The notes: generated by a model from the letters alone, not told the origin. A stretch of 64,000 nt of DNA from Leptospira ilyithenensis (GCF_004771005.1 NZ_RQHV01000042.1:124001-188000), one strand, 5' to 3'. Positions 10,287-22,243 are shown, counted from the first letter of the stretch. Numbers and translations are program-made.

Positions 10287-11225
10287 ATGAACGATTCTTT
10301 CTTTCAAGTCGATGAATTGATTGGGCAAGATACAGCTCTTACATTCTTACATTCCTTTCTAAAGGAGAAAGATAGAATTCCCGGCGTACTTATTTTTCAC
10401 GGGCCGGATGGAGTGGGGAAGTGGTTTGCTGCGGAAAGATTTGCGCGCCACCTGCTTTGTTTGAATGAGAACTCCTGTGGAGTTTGTGATTCCTGTCGGC
10501 TTTTTATGAAAGGGGAACACCCCGACTTTATCCAGTTTCCCAAAAACAAAAACATCGCCATCGGCAAAGATAAAGATCCTGAAGATTTTACCATTCGATG
10601 GCTGCTCGGAAGTCGGATCATTTACAAACCTCATATTTCCCAGAAAAGAATCGTACTATTTCCGGAAGCGCATAGAATCAACAATGAAGCGGAGACAACT
10701 CTTCTCAAAACTTTGGAAGAACCTCCTCCTCATACGAAATTCATTTTGATTGTTAATGATTTGAGTAAGTTGAAAAAAACAATCGTTTCCCGATCCGTAT
10801 GTATTCCCTTCCAATATCTTCCTCAGACAAAAGTTTATTCCATCGCAAGGAATCTGGACAAGACGATCAAAGAATATTACGGAGGCTCTCTCAATCCTTT
10901 CGATATTTCCGACGAACAAATTGAAGAGTGGCACGAAACTGTAAAAAATCTCTGCCAAGATCCCATCCTGGTTTTGAAATTGGAAAATTGGATTCGGGAA
11001 AAAATGTCGGATTCAAAAGGAAAAGAAAAAATTCCGAATATAGATTTTTTAGAAATGATCTCCTTACTTTTGTTATATGAATATCGTAGGGAAAATTTCG
11101 AAAACAATATCAGAAAGATTCATGCAATCCTGGAATTCAAATCAAAGCTGCATTACAACATACCGGCTTTAGAATATTTTCTATTATCTCAACTTTTTCT
11201 CAAATTAAGTAGTTCACCTCGTTAG
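10287..11225 (+). CDS. holB: DNA polymerase III clamp-loader subunit delta' (HolB)
   Basis: A 312-residue AAA+ protein of the clamp-loader family. Its P-loop-like motif is GPDGVGKW (~39-46), with W where Thr/Ser normally binds Mg-ATP, fitting delta', which does not hydrolyse ATP. The zinc-ribbon cysteines (SCGVCDSC, ~62-70) and the arginine-finger SRC-like motif VSRSVCI are present. LLKTLEEPPPHTKFIL is the family's hallmark. It works with HolA (encoded at 24672) and DnaX. Confidence 0.9.
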   Translation: MNDSFFQVDELIGQDTALTFLHSFLKEKDRIPGVLIFHGPDGVGKWFAAERFARHLLCLNENSCGVCDSCRLFMKGEHPDFIQFPKNKNIAIGKDKDPEDFTIRWLLGSRIIYKPHISQKRIVLFPEAHRINNEAETTLLKTLEEPPPHTKFILIVNDLSKLKKTIVSRSVCIPFQYLPQTKVYSIARNLDKTIKEYYGGSLNPFDISDEQIEEWHETVKNLCQDPILVLKLENWIREKMSDSKGKEKIPNIDFLEMISLLLLYEYRRENFENNIRKIHAILEFKSKLHYNIPALEYFLLSQLFLKLSSSPR

Positions 11226-11377
11226 GTGATTAAATTCAGGCAAATTCCTTAAGGGACATAATTTTCTTATTCATCATCCAGATTTTTTCAAATCGGGAGG
11301 GTACCTTGAATTTTCATTTGAATTCTACCTACTGAATAGAAGTATAGTACCCGGTTTGATAAAGGATTTACATTAGA

Positions 11378-12703
11378 TTGGAAGCAGTTTGGGAAGAAAT
11401 TTTAGAAGAGGTATCGAAACAAATCCCTCCAAAGTATTTTAGAAACTTTATCGCACCGTTGCACTTTGTACGTTGGGAAGGAAATGATCTCGTAGTATCA
11501 GCACCTTCACAAATCATCAAAAGCCACGTAGAAGCAAAATACATCAATTTTATAGAAACAGCCGCCTATCAAGTCAAAGGCGACTCCTTTCGACTCGTTT
11601 TACTCACAGACAAAGAAGAATCCACTCTTCAAATGAAGAGTGCCATTGAAAATAAATTCCAAACGGATGAACCGGAGCTAAATTCCGAGTATAATTTCGA
11701 AACTTATATAGTATCCGATTGCAACAAACTTGCTTTTACCGCTGCAAAGAGTATTTCCGAAAATCCGGGTAAGTACAATCCCCTCTATTTGTTCGGACCT
11801 GTAGGCGTAGGAAAGACACATTTACTTCATGCCATAGGATCGGAGATTAAAAAGAAAGATCCTTGGAAGACAGTTCGTTACGTAGACAGTATTTCCTTTT
11901 TAAATGAATTCATATTTACTGTAAGACAAAACAACAGAGATTCTTTGGAATCTTTCAAGATGAGATACCAATCTTATAATGTTCTTTTATTCGATGACAT
12001 TCAATTTTTAAACGGCGGCGCTGAAAAAACTCAGGAAGAGTTTTTTGCCCTATTCAATTTTCTTTACGAAAGAAAAAGACAGATCGTCATTGCGTCCGAC
12101 AGACCTAGTTACGAACTACCGTTACACGACAGACTCAAGTCCAGATTTGTTCATGGTCTCCAGGCGGACATCAAAGAACACGACCAAACTTTGCGAAAAG
12201 AACTGCTCCGTACTTATTCGGTCCAATACAACATCCCTATATCGGAAGAGACTCTGGATTGGCTCGCAGTCAATTGCGAAGGAGATTCCCGAGCATTGAT
12301 CGGAATTATCAACGACTTGGTTTTGTATAAAAAAGCGTATCAGTTCTTTCTTTTGCCGGAAGACAAAATCAAAGAGATCGCCAACTCCAGGCTTCAGACC
12401 AACCGAAAGCGAATCGGCTTCAATCCCGATCAGGTCATAGATTTGATCTGTGAAAGGATGAACGTGGCAAGAAAAGATCTTTTAGGGAAAAGCAGAAAGG
12501 CTGATTATATTCTCCCGCGCCACCTGTCTATGTTACTCCTCCATGAGATTTTAGGGCTTCCCAAGTCGCAAATTGGAAGGATTTTTTCCGCTCAGCATAC
12601 AACTGTCATCCACGGGATCAATAAAATCAAAGAACGGTTCAATGAAGACCAAAATCTTGCTGATTTATACCAGTCGGTAAAACATCAAATATCCTTTCAG
12701 TAA
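11378..12703 (+). CDS. dnaA: DnaA replication initiator
   Basis: This 441-residue protein has all four domains: N-terminal domain I (VWEEILEEVSKQI), a short linker, the AAA+ domain with Walker A GPVGVGKTH near residue 140 and Walker B LLFDDIQF near 203, and the C-terminal DnaA-box-binding domain with signature AQHTTVIHGINKI near 405. The start is TTG with AAAGGA 11 bases upstream. DnaA melts oriC and loads DnaB. The intergenic region that follows is the best oriC candidate in the window. Confidence 0.97.
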   Translation: MEAVWEEILEEVSKQIPPKYFRNFIAPLHFVRWEGNDLVVSAPSQIIKSHVEAKYINFIETAAYQVKGDSFRLVLLTDKEESTLQMKSAIENKFQTDEPELNSEYNFETYIVSDCNKLAFTAAKSISENPGKYNPLYLFGPVGVGKTHLLHAIGSEIKKKDPWKTVRYVDSISFLNEFIFTVRQNNRDSLESFKMRYQSYNVLLFDDIQFLNGGAEKTQEEFFALFNFLYERKRQIVIASDRPSYELPLHDRLKSRFVHGLQADIKEHDQTLRKELLRTYSVQYNIPISEETLDWLAVNCEGDSRALIGIINDLVLYKKAYQFFLLPEDKIKEIANSRLQTNRKRIGFNPDQVIDLICERMNVARKDLLGKSRKADYILPRHLSMLLLHEILGLPKSQIGRIFSAQHTTVIHGINKIKERFNEDQNLADLYQSVKHQISFQ

Positions 12704-12947
12704 TCTGTTCAAAAGTCTGTTAATTAGCTGTAAGTAAGTTGTTTATAAGACATAAGACATTTTTAAAAGGAAAGAATTGTAGAAAGAAAGAGATAAGTGA
12801 CATAAATATGAACGGTTTAGAAAATGATTTTATCAGACATAATCCAATAAAAATTGATGTTTAGAGGGTTTATGCACATACTGACAGATACAACGAAGAC
12901 GACATAATATATTTAATAAATTATATATATAAGAAAAGAGGAAGAAA
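12704..12947. other. Candidate oriC: dnaA-dnaN intergenic region
   Basis: This is the longest gene-free stretch around dnaA (244 bp) and is very AT-rich. It holds one DnaA box matching the consensus TTATNCACA (TTATGCACA at 12870-12878). An almost pure A/T run at 12905-12932 could be the unwinding element. Four direct copies of GACATAA lie at 12749, 12799, 12836 and 12901. No ORF is supported here. Origin function is inferred from location and motifs only. Confidence 0.6.
12870..12878 (+). promoter_or_regulatory. DnaA box
   Basis: TTATGCACA fits the TTATNCACA DnaA-box consensus exactly and lies between dnaA and dnaN, about 30 bases before the A/T-only run. Confidence 0.6.
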
Positions 12948-14066
12948 ATGAAATTCACTGTCAATACTACAGACTTTCTAAAAGCAATCAACTCCGTAGA
13001 TGGTGTAATCTCTGTTAGAGAAATTAAGTCCGCCCTATCCAATTTAAAAATCCAGGCAGAAGACAATATCGTTTATCTTTCAGCAACAGATTTGGAAATC
13101 GCGATCAAAACTTCGGTAGCCTCTGTTGTTGGACAAAAGGGAAATGCATCTCTTCCCGCAAAACAACTGTCAAATATTTTCAAAAATTTGAATTTCGATT
13201 CGACATTACTTTCTACAAGCGATAACAATGATTCGTCGGAAACTTCAATTACCGATGCTTCTGGAAAGATGGATACAAAATTCAAAGTGAACGGAATTGA
13301 TTCGGAAGATATCAAAACCATTCCTGTTGTAGATGAATCCAATGTAGTTGAATTTCCATGCCAGACAATTCGTGAGATGTTTCGTAAAACTTCCTATGCT
13401 ATGGCAATTGAAGAGACACGATTCGTATTCAACGGTTTGTTTTTAAAACCGGAAGATACCGACCTAGTTGTAGTCGGAACGGATGGAAGAAGACTTTCTA
13501 AAATCGTTCGCAAGTTTCCAAAACAGTTTCCATTTAAAAACGGAGCGATCATTCCTCACAAAGCAGTTCGAGAAATGTTGAAGATGATGGAAGGAAAAGA
13601 AACTGCAAAGATCGGTTTTATAGACGAACAGATTTATGTGTCTTCTGGAAATATAGAATTGTTGTTCAAACTGATTGATGGTAATTTTCCCGATTACGAA
13701 CAAGTGATTCCGAAACAAGCGGCCGAATCGGTTCGAATTACAAAAACAGATTTTCTTACTTTTTTAAAACAAGCTTTGATTTCTGCAGAAGAACCTTCCA
13801 AACAAGTTCGGTTGAGTTTTTCCAAAGGAAACGTTAACATCAGCTCATCCAATCCCGGAACAATGATGTTCGATCACAATATGTCTGTTGAATATAGCGG
13901 AGAACCAGTTACAATCGCTTTCAAAGGGGATTATTTGAACGATGTAGTGAAAGCTGTAGATGATCCAGAAGTGATCTTTGAATTTTCATCTTCCAGCGCT
14001 CCTGTGCTGTTTAAAGATCCGTCTGATAGTGATTTCGTATCAGTAATTATGCCGATGAAGCTTTAA
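12948..14066 (+). CDS. dnaN: DNA polymerase III beta sliding clamp
   Basis: A 372-residue protein with the three-domain clamp pattern, including RFVFNGLFL, VGTDGRRLS and the C-terminal SDFVSVIMPMKL, which ends in the conserved VxPMRL-like tail. It forms the ring that tethers polymerase to DNA. The ribosome site AAGAGGAAG lies before the ATG. The stop overlaps the recF start (TAATG), so dnaN and recF are translationally coupled. Confidence 0.97.
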   Translation: MKFTVNTTDFLKAINSVDGVISVREIKSALSNLKIQAEDNIVYLSATDLEIAIKTSVASVVGQKGNASLPAKQLSNIFKNLNFDSTLLSTSDNNDSSETSITDASGKMDTKFKVNGIDSEDIKTIPVVDESNVVEFPCQTIREMFRKTSYAMAIEETRFVFNGLFLKPEDTDLVVVGTDGRRLSKIVRKFPKQFPFKNGAIIPHKAVREMLKMMEGKETAKIGFIDEQIYVSSGNIELLFKLIDGNFPDYEQVIPKQAAESVRITKTDFLTFLKQALISAEEPSKQVRLSFSKGNVNISSSNPGTMMFDHNMSVEYSGEPVTIAFKGDYLNDVVKAVDDPEVIFEFSSSSAPVLFKDPSDSDFVSVIMPMKL

Positions 14067-15165
14067 TGTATCTTAGGCGAATTGCACTTCAAAATTTTCG
14101 TAACCACGAACAAACCACTCTAGATTTTAAATCCCGTCTTATCTTCTTTATCGGCAATAACGGAGAAGGTAAGACAAACCTACTCGAATCCATTTCCCTT
14201 TTATCCTATTTGAAAAGTTTTAGAGAAACAGATGAAAATCAGTTATTGAAATGGGATTCACCTTTTACTTTTGTCAGAGCGGAGTTTGAAGCCGGGGGTG
14301 AAGATTTTGTATTTGAGTATGGAATTGAAAAAGGTCAGTTCAAACGTAAAAAAATAAAGATCAACGGTGAAGTGATTAAAAAAATTTCCGATTCCGTAGG
14401 ATACTTTCGTTCCGTTATATTGAGTCCACCTGATATTCAAATCATAGAATCGGGAAATGTGGAAAGGCGAAGATTTTTAGATTCGTTCATTTCTTCCACA
14501 AACAAAAATTATTTGCATCATTTGATAGAATACAATCGGCTCTTGAAACAAAGAAATCATGCTTTAAAAAAAGAAACGGCTACTGATAAAGAAATAGAAA
14601 TCTGGAATGAGCCATTGATAGAAAGAGATTCTGAAATTCGTAAAATACGATCGCAAACAATTTCCAGACTGAATGTGTTTTTTGAAAAAAACTTGAATTT
14701 ACTCAGCCAAGGGAAAGACCCGTTTCACATCACTTACAAACCGAATGTACTGTCGGAAGAAAATCATAGAGAAAGACTCGTTGGAAATTTAAAAAAAGAT
14801 AGAGCCATCGGTTATACCAGTTGCGGAGGACATAGAGATGATATTCCTATCGGTTTTGATGATAAGGATCTCAGTTCCTTCGGGTCTCAAGGACAAAAGA
14901 GAAGTGCAGTCATTGCCCTGAAGACTGCTTCCTTTCAGATGATTTTGGAAGACACAGGGGAAGCTCCCGTCTTGTTGATCGATGATATTATAAGGGAGTT
15001 AGACGTCAAAAGGCGTGAATATTTCCTGAATCTGATTTTGGAATGCGGACAGGCATTTTTCACAACCACGGATTTGGAAGGAATCAAAGAGTATGTGGGA
15101 AACCTGGAGATTGACAAAGAAATTTTTGTGATTCAAAATGGAAAAGTATCCCAAGGTTTTGAAAA

Positions 15166-15169
<4 letters not shown>
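14066..15169 (+). CDS. recF: RecF recombination mediator ATPase
   Basis: This 367-residue SMC-like ATPase loads RecA at gaps together with RecO and RecR. Walker A is GNNGEGKTN (~31-39), the signature region is SSFGSQGQKRS (~273) and Walker B is APVLLIDDI (~307). The N-terminus YLRRIALQNFRNHEQT is typical. It overlaps dnaN by one base and the next gene by 4 bases (ATGA), a tightly packed operon. Confidence 0.95.
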
Positions 15170-17486
<2,317 letters not shown>

Positions 17487-17505
17487 TTTAATACGGAATA
17501 ATAAA

Positions 17506-20028
17506 ATGACCGAAACAAACGGCCAAGAAAACGAATCTACAAAAACCTTAGCCTTAAACTTATCAGGAAGACCCGACGTAGCCGGGGCATTGAAAGCAGG
17601 GGTGCGAGTCATTCCTGTTGAAATTGAAGATCAGATGAAAGAAGCTTACTTGGATTATGCGATGAGCGTAATCGTAGGTAGGGCATTGCCGGACGTAAGA
17701 GACGGATTGAAACCTGTTCATAGAAGGATTCTCCATGCGATGAACGAAAGGGCATGGAGGAGTGACAGACCTTATGTAAAATCTGCGAAAATTGTCGGGG
17801 AAGTAATCGGTAACTTTCACCCGCACGGTGACGCACCTGTTTACGAAACAATGGTTCGTATGGTACAAAAGTTTTCCATGCGGGAACCTCTTGTAGATGG
17901 CCAAGGAAACTACGGATCAGTCGACGGTGACAACGCGGCTCACTATCGTTATACGGAAGCTCGTCTTACCAAGTTAGCGGAAGAATTGCTCAAAGATATT
18001 GAGAAGAACACCGTTGCATTTTCACCAAATTTTGATGATACGAGACAACAACCTGACGTATTACCTGCCAATTTCCCAAACATTTTAGTCAACGGATCTA
18101 CAGGTATTGCGGTAGGGATGGCGACGAACATTCCTCCACACAATTTAAAAGAATCAATCAATGCTGTGATTGCTCTCATTCAAAATCCGGACATCTCTCT
18201 TTATGAGTTGATGAAGATTTTACCTGGTCCTGATTTCCCTACAGGTGGAACGATTATTGGCGGTGAAGGTTTGTACCAAGCCTATTCAACCGGTCGCGGT
18301 TCCATTCGAATCCGTTCTAAAGTGGATATCATTGAAAATGCGAAAGGTCGTGAAATCATTGTTATTACTGAGATTCCTTACCAGGTAAATAAAAAACATT
18401 TGCTTGAGAAAATCGGTGAACTGGTAAATGAAAAGATCATCGAAGGTATCACCGAGATTTTAGATCTTTCGGATAGGAAGGGGATTCGTGTTGAACTTCA
18501 TATCAAAAAAGATTTCAATGCGCAAGTCATTCTAAATCAACTTTTCAAACTTACCCAATTGCAAGTCAGCTTCGGTATTACGATGCTTGCGATTCTTGAC
18601 AAACGGCCTAAGATTTTTTCGCTAAAAGAAATTTTACAATCATATGCGACACATCGTAATCAAGTCGTTGTTAAAAGAACTCAGTTTGATTTGGATAAGG
18701 CGCAAAAGCGGGCTCATATCTTAGAGGGATTGAGAATTGCTTTGGATAATATCGATGAAGTGATCAAAATCATTCGTGCTTCCAAAGATCCTAAAGAAGC
18801 ACAAGCAAAATTGATCAGTACTTTTAGTCTATCGGAAGCACAAACAGATGCGATTCTGGAAATGCGTCTGCAAAGATTAACTTCTTTGGAAGTTCAAAAA
18901 ATTATAGATGAGTTAGAGCAAGTTCGCCTGATCATACTTGATCTTGAAGATATTTTAGCGAAACCGGAACGAGTGAAACAAATTGTTTGTGATGAGCTTT
19001 CGAAAGTAACCGAGTCTTTTGGTGCTACCAGAACTACGGAAATTAGTTTAGAATCTCTCGAATCATCTTCTTTCAATGCGGAAGATTTGATCGCAGATGA
19101 AGAAGTTGTCGTTCAAATTTCGGAAGATATGTTTATCAAACGATTGCCTATGGATACGTTTCGTCGCCAGAAACGGGGAGGAAAAGGCATTCAGGGTATT
19201 TCTTCCAAGAGAGAAGACTTTGTTAAAAAACTAAGTACAGCGATGACTCATGATAATCTGATGCTTTTTTCCAACAAAGGTCGTGCTTTTCTTATGAAAG
19301 TTTACGAGTTGCCGATCGGAACGAAGGAAGCTCGTGGAAAATCGTTGAAAGCAATTATCAATCTGACGGAAGATGAAATCATTACCTCATTGTTCACATT
19401 CAGAGAGTTTGACGAGTCATATCTATTGATGGTGACCAGAGACGGATTTGTGAAAAAAATCCAATTGGATGAGTTTTCAAACGCTAAAAAATCAGGTTTA
19501 ATTGCAATCGGACTTCGGGATGGGGATGAACTCATTGATGTACTTTCGAATCCTGAAAACTACGATGTATTTATCGCTAGTAAAGACGGTCTTGCTATTC
19601 GTATGAACCTCAATGAACTGCGATCACAAGGAAGAACAGCATCCGGTGTGACCGCAATGAGATTGGATGAAAAAGATCAGATCGCCGGTATCACAAAAGT
19701 GGAACCTAACACTCATTTGTTCTGTATATCCGAAAATGGTTTTGGAAAGAGAACCGACTTTGAAGAATTTTCTACGAAAGGTCGCGGTGGAAAAGGTATG
19801 ACCTATCTGAAAATCGGAGAAAAGAACGGTCGCTCCGTAGGGATTGCAACGATTAGAGAAGAAGATGAATTATTAATCATCACTCAATCAGGAATGGCAA
19901 TTCGAGTGGAAGCCAAAGGGATTTCGATGGTAGGAAGAACTGCTATGGGTGTCAAAGTAGTAAATACGAAAGACGATGATTTTGTAAAAGACTTTGCAAT
20001 AGTTAGGGATACGGAAGAGACCGTGTAA
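17506..20028 (+). CDS. gyrA: DNA gyrase subunit A
   Basis: An 840-residue protein with the breakage-reunion domain (active tyrosine in HYRYTEARL) and a C-terminal beta-pinwheel containing the gyrase box QKRGGKG (~545), which marks gyrase rather than topoisomerase IV. The N-terminus is ~25 residues longer than in E. coli. In the quinolone-resistance region the sequence is HPHGDAPVYET, so the positions of E. coli S83 and D87 are Ala and Glu. Both substitutions are natural in some type II topoisomerases, so no resistance claim follows. Confidence 0.97.
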   Translation: MTETNGQENESTKTLALNLSGRPDVAGALKAGVRVIPVEIEDQMKEAYLDYAMSVIVGRALPDVRDGLKPVHRRILHAMNERAWRSDRPYVKSAKIVGEVIGNFHPHGDAPVYETMVRMVQKFSMREPLVDGQGNYGSVDGDNAAHYRYTEARLTKLAEELLKDIEKNTVAFSPNFDDTRQQPDVLPANFPNILVNGSTGIAVGMATNIPPHNLKESINAVIALIQNPDISLYELMKILPGPDFPTGGTIIGGEGLYQAYSTGRGSIRIRSKVDIIENAKGREIIVITEIPYQVNKKHLLEKIGELVNEKIIEGITEILDLSDRKGIRVELHIKKDFNAQVILNQLFKLTQLQVSFGITMLAILDKRPKIFSLKEILQSYATHRNQVVVKRTQFDLDKAQKRAHILEGLRIALDNIDEVIKIIRASKDPKEAQAKLISTFSLSEAQTDAILEMRLQRLTSLEVQKIIDELEQVRLIILDLEDILAKPERVKQIVCDELSKVTESFGATRTTEISLESLESSSFNAEDLIADEEVVVQISEDMFIKRLPMDTFRRQKRGGKGIQGISSKREDFVKKLSTAMTHDNLMLFSNKGRAFLMKVYELPIGTKEARGKSLKAIINLTEDEIITSLFTFREFDESYLLMVTRDGFVKKIQLDEFSNAKKSGLIAIGLRDGDELIDVLSNPENYDVFIASKDGLAIRMNLNELRSQGRTASGVTAMRLDEKDQIAGITKVEPNTHLFCISENGFGKRTDFEEFSTKGRGGKGMTYLKIGEKNGRSVGIATIREEDELLIITQSGMAIRVEAKGISMVGRTAMGVKVVNTKDDDFVKDFAIVRDTEETV

Positions 20029-20030
20029 TT

Positions 20031-21047
20031 ATGATTAAAGTAGGGAATGTAGAGATTAAAGGAGATGTCGCTTTATCTCCAATGGCAGGGATTTCCGATA
20101 GTCCTTATCGTCGTATTACAAGACGGTATGGCTCTGCATTTTCCTACACCGAATTCGTATCCACCGAGCAGATCTTACTTGGAAATCGAAAATCCATTGA
20201 TATGTTTCGTTTCCAAGAAATGGAAAGGCCGATTTCCTTTCAGATCTTCGGATCTGATTTGAATACTGTTGTAGAAGCAGCAAAACGAATCGCGCCTTTA
20301 AAGCCGGATATCATTGATTTGAATATGGGATGTTCCGTTGCCAAAGTATCTCATCACGGCTCAGGTGCAGGCCTTTTGCGTAATCTTCCTTTGGCAGGTC
20401 AAATGATCGAAGGAATCAGAAAATCTGTATCCGTTCCCGTAACCGCCAAAATTAGGTTAGGTTGGGATGAAAAGAATCTGAATTATAAAGAATCCGTTCA
20501 TATTCTGCAGGAATCCGGAGTTTCAGCCATCTCCGTTCACGGAAGAACAAAATCGATGGCTTATACTGGCAAGGCCGATTGGAATTCGATCGGAGATATC
20601 AAGTCTTTTGCAAAGGTGCCGATCTTTGGTAATGGAGACGTTGCAAGCTTTGAAGAAGCCAAAGACAAAATCAAAAAATATGAAGTAGATCTTGTTTTAA
20701 TAGGGAGAAAAGCAATAGGGAATCCTTGGATTTTTTCGGAAAGAGACAAATCATCCGCTTCTTTTGCCGAAATTAAAAAAGTTGTCATCGAACATTTGTT
20801 AGCAATGCTCGATTTTTATCCAAACACTGACGATTACGGGTTGATATTATTTCGTAAACATTTTGCAAAATACGTGGAAGGAACGAACTTTCCTAAAGAT
20901 TTAAAAAATCAAATGTTACAGACAGAGTCACTCAACATGTTTTTACAATTATTCTCGAATTACGAGGAAACAGAAACGAATGCCAAATTGGAAACGATTG
21001 AACTGAATGATATTCTCAATTGCGAAACCTATTTGGTCGATGTATAG
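20031..21047 (+). CDS. dusB: tRNA-dihydrouridine synthase (DusB-like)
   Basis: A 338-residue FMN-dependent TIM-barrel enzyme that reduces uridines in the tRNA D-loop. It shows LSPMAGISDSPYR at the N-terminus, the catalytic cysteine in DLNMGCSVAK, VTAKIRLGW, SVHGRTKSMAYTGKADW and the phosphate-binding FGNGDV. It starts 2 bases after the gyrA stop and is probably part of the same transcript. The subtype call (DusB) is by overall pattern. Confidence 0.9.
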   Translation: MIKVGNVEIKGDVALSPMAGISDSPYRRITRRYGSAFSYTEFVSTEQILLGNRKSIDMFRFQEMERPISFQIFGSDLNTVVEAAKRIAPLKPDIIDLNMGCSVAKVSHHGSGAGLLRNLPLAGQMIEGIRKSVSVPVTAKIRLGWDEKNLNYKESVHILQESGVSAISVHGRTKSMAYTGKADWNSIGDIKSFAKVPIFGNGDVASFEEAKDKIKKYEVDLVLIGRKAIGNPWIFSERDKSSASFAEIKKVVIEHLLAMLDFYPNTDDYGLILFRKHFAKYVEGTNFPKDLKNQMLQTESLNMFLQLFSNYEETETNAKLETIELNDILNCETYLVDV

Positions 21048-21062
21048 AAAAGGAACTTATAA

Positions 21063-21446
21063 ATGGCAGATTCTCAAAAATCGATTTTTTCCGATTCGTA
21101 TTCCATGTATGGTGGAGTAAAACAAAAAAGAAAAAAAGCCAGGGTGAAACTGGACATTCCATGCGAAATCAGTTTGTCCAGTGGGAAAGGAACTCCCGTT
21201 ACCGCTCAACTGACAGACCTCGGAACAGGCGGTTTGTCATTGCAAACCACTTCTTTATTTTATGAAGGGGATGTTGTGACGATTAGTTTCATACTGAATA
21301 AGGTGAAAACGTTTATTCAAGGAACTGTCAACCGGATTGCAGGAAAAACGACAACTGTGGTTTTTTCAGAACTTCCGTCGGATGTTCATGCAAGGATTCA
21401 AGAATTCATTCATAAACATTATTTTGACCCCAAAGCAAAGCTTTAA
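21063..21446 (+). CDS. PilZ-domain protein (possible c-di-GMP receptor)
   Basis: A 127-residue single-domain protein. KQKRKKARVKLDIPCEISL is a basic N-terminal RxxxR-like motif. The second c-di-GMP motif (D/N)xSxxG appears as DLGTGG, with Gly in place of Ser, so ligand binding may be weakened. The rest follows the PilZ beta-barrel pattern and ends in a helix. AAAGGAAC lies upstream of the ATG. It closes the gyrase-dusB gene run. Confidence 0.75.
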   Translation: MADSQKSIFSDSYSMYGGVKQKRKKARVKLDIPCEISLSSGKGTPVTAQLTDLGTGGLSLQTTSLFYEGDVVTISFILNKVKTFIQGTVNRIAGKTTTVVFSELPSDVHARIQEFIHKHYFDPKAKL

Positions 21447-21474
21447 ATGCAATCATTCAAAATCGTCAGGATAT

Positions 21475-21509
21475 AAAAAAACCTCCTAGGTGTTTCCACA
21501 AAGGAGGTT
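21475..21509 (-). terminator. Terminator of the lipL21-like gene
   Basis: On the minus strand, AACCTCC and GGAGGTT form a 7-bp stem followed directly by TTTTTT, 27 bases past the lipoprotein stop. It also separates this gene from the converging PilZ gene. Confidence 0.75.
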
Positions 21510-21535
21510 CGGAATTCTAAAGTAAAAAAGCTGGA

Positions 21536-22114
21536 TTATTGAACTTCTTTTGCTTTAGTTTCAAGAGCTTTTTGTCCGCCGGCATATCTCATGTAACCAA
21601 CGCAATCACACTCTTCCCAGGATTCTTGTTCACCGACTTCGGCACAAGCACCTGTATCTTTGTTAAGTGAGCAACAGTCATAAATTCCTAAACCACTGAT
21701 TTTACCTTTTGATTCGGAGACGATGACAGAACCAGTAGATTGACCATCGGAAACACCGGAAGCTTGTTCTAGGTATTCACCAAGGATCTTTTTCAAACCA
21801 TCGCCTGCTACTTGTAGGCGAGCCGCTTCACGGCAAGTTGACTTCTTCATTGCAATTGATTTTTCATTAATTGCTTTTGCAGAAGCGCGAGCGGAAAATT
21901 TCATGTACAGATATTCGAATTCTTTCTCTTTGCCTTTGCAATATTCAGCAGGACTTTTGCCTTCTTTCCCAGCTGCAGCATCCGGAGCGCAAGCCCAGCC
22001 TTCAAAAATCCAACCGTTCTTTCCAACAGTTGTGGCATCTCTTCTGGAATCCCCACCACCACATGATACTATGAAGGCTACTAGAGAAGCCATTACGATA
22101 AGCGATTTCTTCAT
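21536..22114 (-). CDS. lipL21: LipL21-like outer-membrane lipoprotein
   Basis: A 192-residue lipoprotein with the signal MKKSLIVMASLVAFIVSC and the lipidated cysteine at 18. The mature part closely follows remembered LipL21 of pathogenic Leptospira: DATTVG-GW-FEGW, STCREAARLQ, ASGVSDGQSTGSVIVS, WEECDC and GGQKALETKAKEV. LipL21 is an abundant surface lipoprotein that binds peptidoglycan. Location also agrees, since in L. interrogans lipL21 lies only a few genes past gyrA. The ATG at 22114 has AAAGGAG upstream; the longer frame to 22246 is not needed. It has six cysteines beyond the lipidated one. Confidence 0.8.
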   Translation of the reverse strand: MKKSLIVMASLVAFIVSCGGGDSRRDATTVGKNGWIFEGWACAPDAAAGKEGKSPAEYCKGKEKEFEYLYMKFSARASAKAINEKSIAMKKSTCREAARLQVAGDGLKKILGEYLEQASGVSDGQSTGSVIVSESKGKISGLGIYDCCSLNKDTGACAEVGEQESWEECDCVGYMRYAGGQKALETKAKEVQ

Positions 22115-22226
22115 AAAGAATCTAACTCCTTTCCGATAGATTAGATAGGTTGGAAATCTGATTGTCAATCTTTTCTCTACGAATAGATTCAGAGAGAATT
22201 GGGAAATATTAAAATTAGTGAAAAAA

Positions 22227-22243
22227 ACTAGAATTATTCTAAT
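22227..22243. promoter_or_regulatory. Fur/PerR-type 7-1-7 operator, copy 1
   Basis: ACTAGAATTATTCTAAT contains TAGAAT-T-ATTCTA, a perfect 6-1-6 palindrome. Widened to 7-1-7 it has one mismatch, which is the spacing of Fur-family boxes. The same 17 bases occur upstream of sod at 39032. It lies 22 bases before the vWA-like gene and ~112 bases upstream of lipL21. The identity of the binding protein is inference. Confidence 0.6.

Noticed and set aside
11214..11229. TCACCT-CGTT-AGGTGA hairpin at the end of holB as terminator
   Set aside because: Only 6 bp, overlapping the stop codon, with no T-run after it.
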